From Halocynthiibacter sp. SDUM655004 (GTDB lineage Bacteria; Pseudomonadota; Alphaproteobacteria; Rhodobacterales; Rhodobacteraceae), in the NCBI RefSeq assembly GCF_026015885.1, contig NZ_JAPDUG010000001.1, forward strand, positions 1,302,001-1,366,000: 64,000 nucleotides of DNA, given 5' to 3'. Under the pieces are notes generated by a model. The model made no database searches. It saw only the letters and a program-made list of their open reading frames with translations, and was not told where the DNA came from. The translations under genes and the position numbers were made by a program. Shown here piece by piece: positions 34,209-42,988 of this stretch (the stretch's first letter is position 1; each line of letters opens with the position of its first letter).

Positions 34209-34850
34209 TCAGACCTGAAGGGCTACTGCTTCGCGAGCGAGTTTTTCGATCCCTGCCCAATCCCCAGATTGAACGAGGGTCTTCGGTGCAACCCAGCTGC
34301 CGCCGACGCAGAGCGTGTTGCTCAGGCCGAGGTAATCGGGTGCGTTGGCAAGGGATACTCCACCAGTCGGGCAGAACTTGACCTGTGGAAGTGGCGCACC
34401 GATTGCGCCGAGCGCCTTGGCGCCGCCGTTCGCTTCTGCGGGGAAGAATTTTTGCGTTGTATATCCACGCTCCAACAGGCGCATGGCCTCGGTCGACGTC
34501 GCAACACCAGGAAGCAGCGGTAGGCCAGCTTCTTCGCAAGCGTCGAGCAACGTGTCCGTCGCGCCCGGGGACACGCCGAATTTCGCGCCTGCATCAACTG
34601 CAGCTTTAACATCGTCTGGGGTGAGTAGAGTGCCAGCACCAACAACGCCGCCGTCGACTTTTGCCATCTCACGGATCACATCAAGGGCTGCATCTGTGCG
34701 AAGGGTAACTTCGAGCGCGGGCAGGCCGCCTTTGACAAGCGCTTCGGCCAAAGGTTGGGCATGGGCGGCATCGTCAACAACGAGTACGGGAACAACTGGG
34801 GCCAAACGGCAGATTTCTGCGGCACGGAGGCTGGCTTCTTGCGGGGTCAC
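34209..34850 (-). CDS. eda: KDPG / 2-keto-4-hydroxyglutarate aldolase
   Basis: 213 residues. It cleaves 2-keto-3-deoxy-6-phosphogluconate to pyruvate and glyceraldehyde 3-phosphate, the final step of the Entner-Doudoroff pathway. The catalytic Glu47 (LEVTLRT) and Schiff-base Lys134 (QKFFPAEA) are in place, as are GAGTLLTPDD and the phosphate-binding CPTGGVS. The start is GTG behind AGGAGATCC. It follows edd with a 78-bp gap and ends at a strong terminator. Confidence 0.97.
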   Translation of the reverse strand: MTPQEASLRAAEICRLAPVVPVLVVDDAAHAQPLAEALVKGGLPALEVTLRTDAALDVIREMAKVDGGVVGAGTLLTPDDVKAAVDAGAKFGVSPGATDTLLDACEEAGLPLLPGVATSTEAMRLLERGYTTQKFFPAEANGGAKALGAIGAPLPQVKFCPTGGVSLANAPDYLGLSNTLCVGGSWVAPKTLVQSGDWAGIEKLAREAVALQV

Positions 34851-34928
34851 TCTTGGATCTCCTGAATGAATTGGGGCGCGGAAAGCGCATCTGTGTTGGG
34901 CCGTGGGGGCCTTATAGTGCGCGCTTGC

Positions 34929-36734
34929 CTAAACGACAACTGCTGCCCCGTCGGTTGACGCGCCAACGGTGTCTCGGAACACGGAAAAGAGTTCACGTCC
35001 AATGCCGTGGCTGTTGTCTGAAAGGTCCGGCGTGGCGGGTTGGCGCGCTTCGAAGTCATCTTCGAGCACGTTGATTTCGCCGGTGATTGCGTTGACTTCA
35101 ACCATGTCGCCATCGCGGATTTTAGCAAGTGGCCCTCCGACTGCGGCCTCCGGAGACACATGGATTGCGGCGGGCACTTTGCCCGATGCACCAGACATGC
35201 GCCCGTCCGTCAGGAGCGCGACCTTCAAGCCACGATCAAGCAGCACAGACAGGCACGGCGTCAGGCCATGAAGTTCGGGCATGCCGTTGGATTTTGGCCC
35301 CTGAAAGCGGACAACGACCACTGTGTCCTCGGTGAATTCGCCAGCTTTGAACGCGTCTTTAACTGCATCTTGCGTGGTGAAAACGCGGGCGGGGGCCGTA
35401 ATGTTTTGATGCTCTGTTTTTACGGCGGAGACTTTCATCATGCCAGTTCCCGCGTTGCCGGACAGGCGCTTGAGGCCACCGGATTCGCTGAACGGGTTAG
35501 ATGCAGGTCGCAGAATCTTTTCGTTTTCCGAGCGGCCAAGCCCCTCAACCCATGTCAATTTGCCGTCAACCAGCTTCGGGTCTTGCGCATAGCGGCTAAG
35601 GCCGTCGCCCGCGACGGTTTTAACATCATCGTGCAGGATATTTTCGCCCAGCAGTTCACCGATGACAAACCCGAGGCCGCCGGCCGCATGGAAATGGTTC
35701 ACGTCGGCAAGGCCGTTGGGGTAAACTTTGGTCATGAGCGGTACGACTTTCGAGAGGTCTTCGAAGTCTTGCAGATCAAGAATGATGCCCGCAGCGCGCG
35801 CCATCGCAGGAAGGTGCAGCACGAGGTTGGTTGAGCCACCCGTTGCCATCAAGCCGATGATGCCATTCACAAATGCGCGCTCGTCCAGAACGTCGCAAAC
35901 CGGTGTAAACTCATTGCCAAGTGCAGTGATGGCCAGCGCACGCTGCGCGGCGGTGCGGGTCAGAGCCTCGCGCAAATCACCCTCCGGCGGCACAAAGCTT
36001 GCACCGGGAAGGTGCAGCCCCATGAATTCCATCAGCATCTGGTTGGAGTTGGCGGTTCCGTAAAAGGTACAGGTTCCGGCACCATGATAGCTCGCCATCT
36101 CCGCCGCCATCAGGGCATCACGCCCAACTTCCCCAGTTGCGAATTGCTTGCGCACCAGCGCCTTTTCATCATTTGGCAATCCACTCGACATAGGGCCTGC
36201 TGGAATAAACACCGATGGAAGGTATCCGAACGTTGCCGCTGACATCACCAGACCGGGCACGATTTTGTCACAGACGCCAAGGAAGACGGCGGAATCAAAC
36301 GTGTTGTGGCTTAGAGCGATCCCTGCGGCCAGCGCAATTGTGTCACGCGAGAAGAGCGAGAGTTCCATGCCGACTTGGCCTTGGGTAACGCCGTCGCACA
36401 TGGCGGGTACACCGCCTGCAACCTGCGCAGTTGCTCCTATTTCGCGGGCTGCTGACTTGATGGTTTGCGGATATGTTTCGAAGGGTTGATGGGCCGACAG
36501 CATGTCATTGTAAGCCGTCACAATCCCGAGGTTCGCGGCACGTTCCGCGACCAGAGCGTCTTTGTCGCCTCCCATCGCCGCATAGGCGTGGGCTTGGTTG
36601 CCGCAGGACAAATGCGCACGGCGCGGGCCTTCTTCGATGGCTTGCTTCATGCGGGCAAGATACTGCGTTCGGGTCGGACGGGACCGTTCGATAATGCACT
36701 CGGTTACGGCGGCTACAGTGGGATTCAGAGACAT
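34929..36734 (-). CDS. edd: Phosphogluconate dehydratase
   Basis: 601 residues, normal length. It dehydrates 6-phosphogluconate to KDPG using an iron-sulfur cluster, the committing step of the Entner-Doudoroff pathway. IlvD/Edd family marks are [54 protein letters not shown] and the C-terminal [23 protein letters not shown]. The start [12 protein letters not shown] at 36734 matches the family; the frame extends upstream across the operator. With eda it forms the two-gene Entner-Doudoroff operon used by most Rhodobacteraceae for sugar catabolism. Confidence 0.97.
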   Translation of the reverse strand: MSLNPTVAAVTECIIERSRPTRTQYLARMKQAIEEGPRRAHLSCGNQAHAYAAMGGDKDALVAERAANLGIVTAYNDMLSAHQPFETYPQTIKSAAREIGATAQVAGGVPAMCDGVTQGQVGMELSLFSRDTIALAAGIALSHNTFDSAVFLGVCDKIVPGLVMSAATFGYLPSVFIPAGPMSSGLPNDEKALVRKQFATGEVGRDALMAAEMASYHGAGTCTFYGTANSNQMLMEFMGLHLPGASFVPPEGDLREALTRTAAQRALAITALGNEFTPVCDVLDERAFVNGIIGLMATGGSTNLVLHLPAMARAAGIILDLQDFEDLSKVVPLMTKVYPNGLADVNHFHAAGGLGFVIGELLGENILHDDVKTVAGDGLSRYAQDPKLVDGKLTWVEGLGRSENEKILRPASNPFSESGGLKRLSGNAGTGMMKVSAVKTEHQNITAPARVFTTQDAVKDAFKAGEFTEDTVVVVRFQGPKSNGMPELHGLTPCLSVLLDRGLKVALLTDGRMSGASGKVPAAIHVSPEAAVGGPLAKIRDGDMVEVNAITGEINVLEDDFEARQPATPDLSDNSHGIGRELFSVFRDTVGASTDGAAVVV

Positions 36735-36790
36735 GTGACTTACCTTTGGGCCAGAGAGTCGTGTTGCTTCACCGGGCAGATAGCACATCC

Positions 36791-36804
36791 TGTTAGCGCT
36801 AACA
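36791..36804. promoter_or_regulatory. LacI-family operator upstream of edd
   Basis: TGTTAGCGCTAACA is a 14-bp perfect palindrome with the central CG typical of LacI/GalR-family operators. It lies 57 bp before the edd start and overlaps the end of a candidate -10, so binding should repress. Confidence 0.75.
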
Positions 36805-36830
36805 ACACCCTGCCAGACACTTCTTTTCAA
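36802..36830 (-). promoter_or_regulatory. Candidate edd promoter
   Basis: Minus-strand TTGAAA (36825-36830) and TGTTGT (36802-36807) are 17 bp apart; the -10 end runs into the LacI-type palindrome. The octamer GTGCTATC occurs on both sides of this region. Confidence 0.4.
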
Positions 36831-36961
36831 CGATAGCACATTTCCGGCCTCGATTGAGCCATTCGCTCAGCGCAATACGGAAATGTGAAACTGTCAGTGG
36901 TAAGGGCAGCTTTGTTGACCTAAATTAAGGTTAACGAAATTGAAGGTGATCGGAGACAAAA

Positions 36962-37132
36962 ATGCCCGAAGTGACCACAGATATAGACATCGACGCAATC
37001 GACATGCACGAAATCGAAAAGCGCGCACACCGCATGCGTGCGGAAATGGCCCGCGACCTCGCAGTGGCATTGGGCCGCGCAATCGCGAAGCCATTTACGC
37101 TTCTAGGGCGCAAAAAGCCTGTTGCGGCATAA
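36962..37132 (+). CDS. Small basic protein, 56 aa (possibly RSP_7527 family)
   Basis: It begins MPEVTTDIDIDAIDMHEIEK and continues with RAHRMRAEMARDLAVALGRA, ending FTLLGRKKPVAA. An acidic N-terminus leads to an amphipathic, arginine-rich helix. It has a proper CGGAG ribosome-binding site, its own upstream TTGACC element and a terminator right after it, so it is a freestanding gene. The pattern recalls short Rhodobacterales proteins of unknown function (RSP_7527 type); that family assignment is from memory and tentative. Confidence 0.75.
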   Translation: MPEVTTDIDIDAIDMHEIEKRAHRMRAEMARDLAVALGRAIAKPFTLLGRKKPVAA

Positions 37133-37170
37133 GTCAGCGGCAAAGCACGGCGAGACCTAACAACTAATTG

Positions 37171-37200
37171 AAGAGGGGCACGATTTTGTGCCTCTTTTTT
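37171..37200 (+). terminator. Terminator after the 56-aa gene
   Basis: AAGAGGGGCAC and GTGCCTCTT pair with a single bulged G around GATTTT, followed by seven T. Confidence 0.88.
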
Positions 37201-37343
37201 TGTTTTCTTAACTGATTTGCAACGATACTCTTTCAGAAGATGAATGTTTTTAATGAGTTCGCTTCTGGTGATTTCAAAAATCGACCTGTATGAGCATTGG
37301 CTATGTGGTTGGTTCGAACCAGTTTGCGTTTTGGAGGATTTAT

Positions 37344-37934
37344 ATGTCTGTACTCAAGGCGACTATGGCCGTTGCTTTTGCTTTTGTTTTGGCCGCGTGT
37401 TCCGGCGGAGGCAAAACCAAATATGAGTTTACGGACGGAAAAATTCCGCAAAACACCTATACAGTTTCCAGTATAAACATCAGCGTGCCGGAAACACTCG
37501 TGGTTTCAGAGGCCAATCAGTACTACCCGAATGCGGATATCGTTTGGCGCGGTGATCCCCCTGGTGATCGCCACAAGCAAGTGAAAGCCATCTTTGAAGA
37601 GGGCATGGGCCGCGGTGCCAAGGCGCTCAGCGGCAGCAAATCCGTGAACGTAAATGTTCAGGTCACGCGTTTTCATTCGCTAACGGAGCGCGCGCGCTAT
37701 GCTTACGGTGGCACCCATTCAATTCGCTTTATTCTATCGGTAACCGATGCCTCGACTGGGCAGCCAATTGCGCCCGCGCGCGAAGTTCATGCCGATCTGG
37801 AAGCATTTGGCGGGGATGACGCTGTTAGAGCCGATTTCAACGGACAAACCCAGAAGGTGCGCGTAACCAACCACTTGGCGCTCGTTATTCAGCGAGAACT
37901 CGCGGTTATTTACCTTGAGGAGAGCGGCGCATAG
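37344..37934 (+). CDS. Lipoprotein of unknown function (DUF6778-like)
   Basis: 196 residues. A lipoprotein signal ends in LAAC (cysteine at residue 19), so the protein should be lipid-anchored. The mature domain has TVSSINISVPETLVVSEANQYYPNADIVWRGDPPGDRHKQV and a beta-rich second half (NVQVTRFHSLTERARYAYGGTHSIRFILSVTDA). This resembles an uncharacterised Rhodobacterales lipoprotein family; the name is from memory. A TTGGAGG site precedes the ATG. It is 55 bp upstream of the methyltransferase gene. Confidence 0.8.
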   Translation: MSVLKATMAVAFAFVLAACSGGGKTKYEFTDGKIPQNTYTVSSINISVPETLVVSEANQYYPNADIVWRGDPPGDRHKQVKAIFEEGMGRGAKALSGSKSVNVNVQVTRFHSLTERARYAYGGTHSIRFILSVTDASTGQPIAPAREVHADLEAFGGDDAVRADFNGQTQKVRVTNHLALVIQRELAVIYLEESGA

Positions 37935-37989
37935 CGGTCTGGCGCGGAATGCCTCTTTCGCAGCGGTGTTTAACATCCTATGAGGGGGC

Positions 37990-39189
37990 ATGACACATTC
38001 AGCCTATCCAACTGTCCGACTGAAACCCAAAGCAGAAGCGCGTGCCATACGGCATGGTTTTCCTTGGGTCTATGCAAATGAACTTGTAACGGATCGACGC
38101 ACGAAAGCGCTCGAACCGGGAAGCATTGCGATTCTTGAAGACAGCGATCGCAAAGCCATGGGCGTTGTGACGGTGAACACAGGTAGCAAGATCATTGCGC
38201 GTATGTTGGACCGCAACCCGACCGCGACAATCGATCAGAACTGGTTCGAGACACGCTTTGAGCGTGCTTTGGCCCATAGGACAGCGCTGTTTGACGAACC
38301 ATTCTATCGGCTCGTGCATGCCGAAGCTGATGGCCTGCCGGGTGTGATTGTTGATCGCTTCGGTGATGTTGCCGTTATCCAGCCGAATGCCGCTTATGCA
38401 GACGGCATGTTCGACGTTCTTGCCGCAGCGCTCGAGCAGGTGAGCGGCGTCTCGGTCATCGTGAAAAACGGGTCTGGCCGTGCGCGATCGCTTGAAGGGT
38501 TGGACGAAGAGTTGACGGTTGTGAAGGGGAGCATCGATGCCCCTGTTCCGGTTCCGATGAACGGCGCAACCTATATGGCAGATATCCTTGGCGGACAAAA
38601 AACAGGCCTGTTCTTTGATCAACGGCCAAACCACGCTTTTGTGCAACGGCTTTGCAAAGACGCAAAAACGCTTGATGTCTTTAGCCATGTTGGCGGATTT
38701 TCTCTCGCCGCGCTCGCTGGAGGCGCTAAATCGGCTCTTGCTGTGGACAGTTCCGCAGCCGCACTCGCGCTCGCCGAGCAGGGTGCAGAGGCCAGCGGGG
38801 TCGCTGATCGGTTTGCGACTCGCAAGGGCGACGCCTTCGCAATGCTCGAAGAGCTGGCCAAAGAGGGCGAGATTTTCGACGTGGTCGTATGCGATCCACC
38901 TGCGTTTGCGCCAAGCAAAAAAGCGCTTGAGGCGGGGCTACGCGCCTATGAACGCGTCGCGCGATTGGCAGCGGCTTTGGTGAAACCCGGTGGCTACCTA
39001 ACGCTTTGCTCCTGTTCCCATGCTGCTGATCTTACAAAATTCCGCAACGCCAGCGCGCGGGGTATCGGACGCGCGGGTCGGAGAATGCAACTTGTCCGCA
39101 CAGGATTCGCAGGCCCTGATCACCCGCTGCTCCCGCACCTTGCTGAAAGCGGGTACCTCAAATCGCTGACGTTCCGCCTCGATATCTAA
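37990..39189 (+). CDS. Class I SAM-dependent rRNA (cytosine-C5) methyltransferase, RlmI-like
   Basis: 399 residues. An N-terminal PUA domain (VRLKPKAEARAIRHGFPWVYANEL) is followed by an EEHEE-type linker and a Rossmann methyltransferase: LDVFSHVGGFSLAALAGGA (SAM motif I), VVCDPPAFAPSKKALEAGL (motif IV) and LTLCSCSHAAD. The pattern matches RlmI/YccW, which methylates 23S rRNA, though the exact target base is not certain. The RBS is GAGGGGG. The PIN-domain gene follows 13 bp later. Confidence 0.92.
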   Translation: MTHSAYPTVRLKPKAEARAIRHGFPWVYANELVTDRRTKALEPGSIAILEDSDRKAMGVVTVNTGSKIIARMLDRNPTATIDQNWFETRFERALAHRTALFDEPFYRLVHAEADGLPGVIVDRFGDVAVIQPNAAYADGMFDVLAAALEQVSGVSVIVKNGSGRARSLEGLDEELTVVKGSIDAPVPVPMNGATYMADILGGQKTGLFFDQRPNHAFVQRLCKDAKTLDVFSHVGGFSLAALAGGAKSALAVDSSAAALALAEQGAEASGVADRFATRKGDAFAMLEELAKEGEIFDVVVCDPPAFAPSKKALEAGLRAYERVARLAAALVKPGGYLTLCSCSHAADLTKFRNASARGIGRAGRRMQLVRTGFAGPDHPLLPHLAESGYLKSLTFRLDI

Positions 39190-39202
39190 GGGTTTTTTTG
39201 CA

Positions 39203-39745
39203 GTGAAAATCCTACTTGATGCCTGCGTTCTCTATCCGACTGTCATGCGCGAGGCGTTGATTGGTGCCGCTAAAGCGGGGCTCTACACACCGCTTTGGTC
39301 TGAACGGATATTGGAAGAATGGGCGCGCGCAACGATCAAACTAGGGGCAGGTGCGGAAACAATTGCTCGTGGTGAAATTGCTGTCCTGAAGGCTCAGTTT
39401 CCAAATGCAAGCGTGTCTATCGCAAAGGGCGTAGAGGCGCGGCTTTATTTACCTGATCCGAATGACATTCACGTGCTGGCGGCTGCGGTTTCCGGCCATG
39501 CGGATGCGATCGTCACTCTTAACCGCAAAGATTTTCCCGCGCATATTTTGGCTGAGGAAGATGTGAAGCGATTGGACCCTGATCATTTCCTGCTCGATCT
39601 GTTTCAACGCGACCCCGACGCGATGCAGGATCTTGCCGAGCGTATCCGGCTCGAAGCAAGTCGTTTGTCGGGTGAAGATCAAGACATGCGCAAGCTCTTT
39701 AAAAAGGCAAGGCTGCCGCGATTTGCCAAGGCAGTATCTTTTTAA
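39203..39745 (+). CDS. PIN-domain protein, RSP_2648 type
   Basis: 180 residues. PIN-fold acidic residues are visible: Asp6 in MKILLDACVLYP, Glu near SERILEEWAR, and DPNDIHVLAAAVSGHADAIVTLNRKDFP. The fold is that of Mg-dependent ribonucleases such as VapC. There is no adjacent antitoxin gene, and the neighbour is an rRNA methyltransferase, so a housekeeping RNA role is as likely as a toxin. The start is GTG. The name RSP_2648 is the annotation I recall for the R. sphaeroides homologue. Confidence 0.85.
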   Translation: MKILLDACVLYPTVMREALIGAAKAGLYTPLWSERILEEWARATIKLGAGAETIARGEIAVLKAQFPNASVSIAKGVEARLYLPDPNDIHVLAAAVSGHADAIVTLNRKDFPAHILAEEDVKRLDPDHFLLDLFQRDPDAMQDLAERIRLEASRLSGEDQDMRKLFKKARLPRFAKAVSF

Positions 39746-39755
39746 AATTAAAGGC

Positions 39756-40937
39756 TTAGGTCAGGATTTTCATGCCCTTTGTCAGCCCCTCAAGCGTCAT
39801 GGGGACCATACGATCTTCAAAAATATCGCGGATCATTTGCGTGGATTGCGTGTAGCGCCATTGTGCTTCTGGTACAGGATTAATCCAAAGGTGGCTTGGC
39901 CATTGCTGACACGCACGGCGCAGCCAGACCTCGCCAGTTTCCTCGTTCCAATGCTCATTTGCCCCGCCACGATAGGCAATCTCATAAGGTGACATCGCGG
40001 CATCGCCGACAAAAATGCACTTATAGTCGCTGCCAAATCGGCGGAGCACCTCCCATGTGGGCGTTTGCTGATTCCAGCGGCGGGCATTGTCTTTCCAAAC
40101 ACCTTCATAAAGGCAGTTATGGAAATAGTAATGTTCGAGATGCTTGAATTCGCTGCGTGCGGCGCTGAACAATTCTTCGACGAGCTGAATATGGGCATCC
40201 ATGCTGCCGCCAACATCTAGAAATAAAACGACTTTTACCGCGTTGTGCCGCTCGGGGCGGGTCTTGATATCAAGGAAGCCATTGTGCGCGGTTGCGCGGA
40301 TTGTAGCGCCGAGATCAAGCTCTCCGTCCGCACCGGAACGCGCCCAGTTTCGCAACCGTTTCAGCGCGATTTTGATGTTTCGCGTTCCAAGTGCGACCGT
40401 GTCGTCAAAGTCTTTAAATTCTCTTTTATCCCAAACCTTTACGGCGCGTTGATGGCGGCTCTTGTCTTGTCCGATCCTCACGCCCTCGGGGTTATAGCCA
40501 TGGGCGCCAAACGGCGATGTGCCGCCGGTGCCGATCCATTTGCTGCCGCCTTGATGGCGCTCTTTTTGCTCGGCAAGTCGCTCTTTCAGCGTTTCCATCA
40601 ATTTCTCAAACCCGCCAGCGGATTCGATTTGGGCTTTTTCTTCTTCGCTTAGGTGCTTTTCGGCAAGTTTGGTAAGCCAGTCGGCGGGGATATCAACGGC
40701 ATTTAGCACATCATCGACCGATATTTCGGCCAAGCCGCTAAAGCTTGCAGAGAAGGCGCGGTCGAACCGGTCGATATGGCGCTCGTCCTTCACCATGGCC
40801 GCGCGGGAAAAGTAATAGAATTCGTCGATGTCGTATGTGGCGATTCCTGCCTGTAACCCACGGAGAAACATCAAAAATTCCCGTAGAGTCACGGGGACAT
40901 TTTCCGATCTTAGGGTTTCAAAGAAGCGCAGAAACAT
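39756..40937 (-). CDS. VWA-domain protein, CoxE-like
   Basis: 393 residues. The first 120 residues are helical, with a charged linker; the C-terminal half is a von Willebrand A domain with a degenerate metal site, Asp241-Val-Gly-Gly-Ser245-Met-Asp247 (canonical is DxSxS). FVGDAAMSPYEI is also family-like. CoxE-type VWA proteins act with MoxR AAA+ ATPases to insert cofactors or assemble complexes. Its MoxR partner is the first gene of the same tight five-gene run (42989-43840). It begins 2 bp after the small membrane-protein gene. Confidence 0.9.
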   Translation of the reverse strand: MFLRFFETLRSENVPVTLREFLMFLRGLQAGIATYDIDEFYYFSRAAMVKDERHIDRFDRAFSASFSGLAEISVDDVLNAVDIPADWLTKLAEKHLSEEEKAQIESAGGFEKLMETLKERLAEQKERHQGGSKWIGTGGTSPFGAHGYNPEGVRIGQDKSRHQRAVKVWDKREFKDFDDTVALGTRNIKIALKRLRNWARSGADGELDLGATIRATAHNGFLDIKTRPERHNAVKVVLFLDVGGSMDAHIQLVEELFSAARSEFKHLEHYYFHNCLYEGVWKDNARRWNQQTPTWEVLRRFGSDYKCIFVGDAAMSPYEIAYRGGANEHWNEETGEVWLRRACQQWPSHLWINPVPEAQWRYTQSTQMIRDIFEDRMVPMTLEGLTKGMKILT

Positions 40938-40939
40938 CC

Positions 40940-41104
40940 TTAGGCCATGCGGGTCACGAGGATTGTGAGGAACATGCCGACAACGGCGAAAATGAGTGCG
41001 AAAACAACCATGTACTGCGCGTAATCAAGGGGTTTCCCATCGCGACGGCGTGCGAGCAATGCGCCAACTAAAGCACCGGCAAGCAAAGCGAATAGTGTGT
41101 TCAT
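40940..41104 (-). CDS. Small two-span membrane protein, 54 aa
   Basis: MNTLFALLAGALVGALLARR, a positively charged loop (RRDGKPLDYAQ), then a second helix (MVVFALIFAVVGMFLTILV). The ATG follows TGGAGATCC. It lies 42 bp after the DUF2927 gene and 2 bp before the VWA gene, so it is part of the MoxR operon. Function unknown. Confidence 0.8.
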   Translation of the reverse strand: MNTLFALLAGALVGALLARRRDGKPLDYAQYMVVFALIFAVVGMFLTILVTRMA

Positions 41105-41146
41105 GTGGATCTCCAGTTCGGCCCAAGGCCAGGTCTTGCGGCGCAA

Positions 41147-42514
41147 TTAGATCCGCGGAGGGCGGTTTAGTTGCGCGATTTCTTTCTGGCGGCGTTTGAT
41201 CACCGCGTCGTCGCCAAAGCCATACCGCGCCCAACCATAGCTGTCGAGCCGTGTTGCGCGCGCTTCGGAGGCGCGGCCAATTGCGTCGAGCGCTTCGGCC
41301 TTGAGTAAGAGCAGCGTTGCGAGCAGGGCGGCATTTTCTTCGGCGCGAACGGCAGGAAGATAGGAATTCACTATGGAGAGGGCGAAGTCAGGATTGCCGT
41401 CGGTCAGGGCGAAGGCCGCCAGTTGCATGCCCACATGAGCCTGTTGAATTTCCGCGTTGCCGAGGTTTTTGTACATGAGTTGCGATGAGACGAAGGCCTG
41501 AAGCGCTTCCTCGGCGTCCGAGGCGATGATCATCCGGCCGTAGGCATAGAGCGAGAATGCGCGGCGGGAATCAGTCCAGCCGTTGTTTTGTGCGATTTGC
41601 AAAGCCTTCGACGCGCCGGCGAGCCGATTCTGGCGGGGCCGATTGGCCGACATGGCTGTTTCTATTGCTTTCTTCCAACTGTCTGGCGTTGTTTGGGCCG
41701 TCAGCGGCGTAACGGAGCCGCCAGCTGGATTTATGCGTTTGAGTAATGCAGGGAGGCGGGCTTCAACGTCGCCACGGGTCATGCCGGAAGCCAGTTCAGG
41801 CGAGTAGTAAGCGCGCAGAACCAACATATCGAAGCCGGTTAGAATTGTGTGGAAATTATCGTCGTTGAACACCGAGTCTGACAAACGATAGAGATCGTTT
41901 AGTGGCCCGATAGCTTGGGCGAGTTCCTCGTGGAGGCAATCGCGAAATTCCTGTGGGCTTACGTCGGAGGGGATAAAGATCGCAGCTTTTGTGCGGGTTT
42001 CCAGCGTGGCCCAATCGGTAATATTGCTGCGGCGATTGCGGCGGTATTCTTCCCAACTCGAGACGCGTGGAACAACGAAACATGCAGCGTCGGGCAGGTG
42101 TCGTTGCAGATCTTTGCGAGGAAGGGTTTCGATGCTGACGGCAGCGGGAGCGCTGGCGTCAACTTGACGAATATCTATTTGAGCTTCGGTCCGTAACCGT
42201 TTGATAAGACGGGATAGTTCTTGTCGGCCCGCGGGAGGCGTTGCCCCGTTCAGGCGCACGGTTATCGGCGTGTCGAAACGTGTCATGACGGGCAGTTCAC
42301 GGCCCGTTTCCAGCGAGAACGTGAGGTCGAGGAAGTCACGAGCTGTTTCGCTGTTGGAGCGGTTAAGCTGTGTTTTAACGGGGCCGCTGAACGTCTTCAT
42401 CGCCGTGTAGTCGGCTTCTGTCTTTTCGGTTGAATTTTGGCGGCTGGTATCGCCGGATTGCTCCGGGACGGCACACCCTGCGAGCAGGAGGAGAACGGCG
42501 ATGTTTCGAAGCAT
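41147..42514 (-). CDS. DUF2927-family lipoprotein
   Basis: 455 residues. The N-terminus MLRNIAVLLLLAGCAV is a lipoprotein signal with the cysteine at 14. The DUF2927 core covers about 90-270: ACFVVPRVSSWEEYRRNRRSN, AAIFIPSDVSPQEFRDCLHEELAQAIGPLNDLYRLSDSVFNDDNFHTIL. The HEE motif with neighbouring acidic residues recalls metallopeptidase-like folds but is not a canonical HExxH. The C-terminal 180 residues look like helical repeats (TPR-like). It lies one base after the GNAT gene. Confidence 0.85.
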   Translation of the reverse strand: MLRNIAVLLLLAGCAVPEQSGDTSRQNSTEKTEADYTAMKTFSGPVKTQLNRSNSETARDFLDLTFSLETGRELPVMTRFDTPITVRLNGATPPAGRQELSRLIKRLRTEAQIDIRQVDASAPAAVSIETLPRKDLQRHLPDAACFVVPRVSSWEEYRRNRRSNITDWATLETRTKAAIFIPSDVSPQEFRDCLHEELAQAIGPLNDLYRLSDSVFNDDNFHTILTGFDMLVLRAYYSPELASGMTRGDVEARLPALLKRINPAGGSVTPLTAQTTPDSWKKAIETAMSANRPRQNRLAGASKALQIAQNNGWTDSRRAFSLYAYGRMIIASDAEEALQAFVSSQLMYKNLGNAEIQQAHVGMQLAAFALTDGNPDFALSIVNSYLPAVRAEENAALLATLLLLKAEALDAIGRASEARATRLDSYGWARYGFGDDAVIKRRQKEIAQLNRPPRI

Positions 42515-42515
42515 C

Positions 42516-42959
42516 CTAGGGTCTCTGATACTTTATAAACGGTGTCAATTTCCCAACTCTATCATAAAGCTGCCGCGCGGGGAGATTATCTTCTTGTGTA
42601 AGCCAATAAACTGACGGGGCGCCCGCCTTGTCGGCTTCTGCGTAGACCGCCTCAATAAGAGCGCGTCCAATTCCGTGACCACGCACATCAGGCTCGGCCC
42701 AGAGGTCTTGGAGGTAGCACGTGTTTTCAATTTTCCAGCCGTGGCGGTGAAAAAGATAGTGCGTGAGGCCAACGGGTTTGTCGTTAAGAACCGCAAGCAA
42801 GCCATTGAAATCATGCGGATTGTCGCTCAGAAGGCGAGAGAAGGTGCTGTCAAATACCTCAGTGGGAAGTTCGGTATGATAAAACGCGAGATACCCTGTC
42901 CAGAGTTTTGCCCACTCTGGCTTGTCTTCAGCGCAAATAGGGCGGATTTCGAGAGCCAT
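42516..42959 (-). CDS. GNAT-family N-acetyltransferase
   Basis: 147 residues. The acetyl-CoA-binding segment LQDLWAEPDVRGHGIGRALIEAVYAEADKAG (R/Q-x-x-G-x-G/A as RGHGIG) and the C-terminal VYWLTQEDNLPARQLYDRVGK are clear. The N-terminus IRPICAEDKPEWAKLWTGYLAFY is typical of acetyltransferases acting on small molecules or protein N-termini; substrate unknown. It sits between the MoxR ATPase and the DUF2927 lipoprotein genes in one operon. Confidence 0.93.
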   Translation of the reverse strand: MALEIRPICAEDKPEWAKLWTGYLAFYHTELPTEVFDSTFSRLLSDNPHDFNGLLAVLNDKPVGLTHYLFHRHGWKIENTCYLQDLWAEPDVRGHGIGRALIEAVYAEADKAGAPSVYWLTQEDNLPARQLYDRVGKLTPFIKYQRP

Positions 42960-42988
42960 AGGTATCCTTTCCAGTGAACCCGAGTGTG

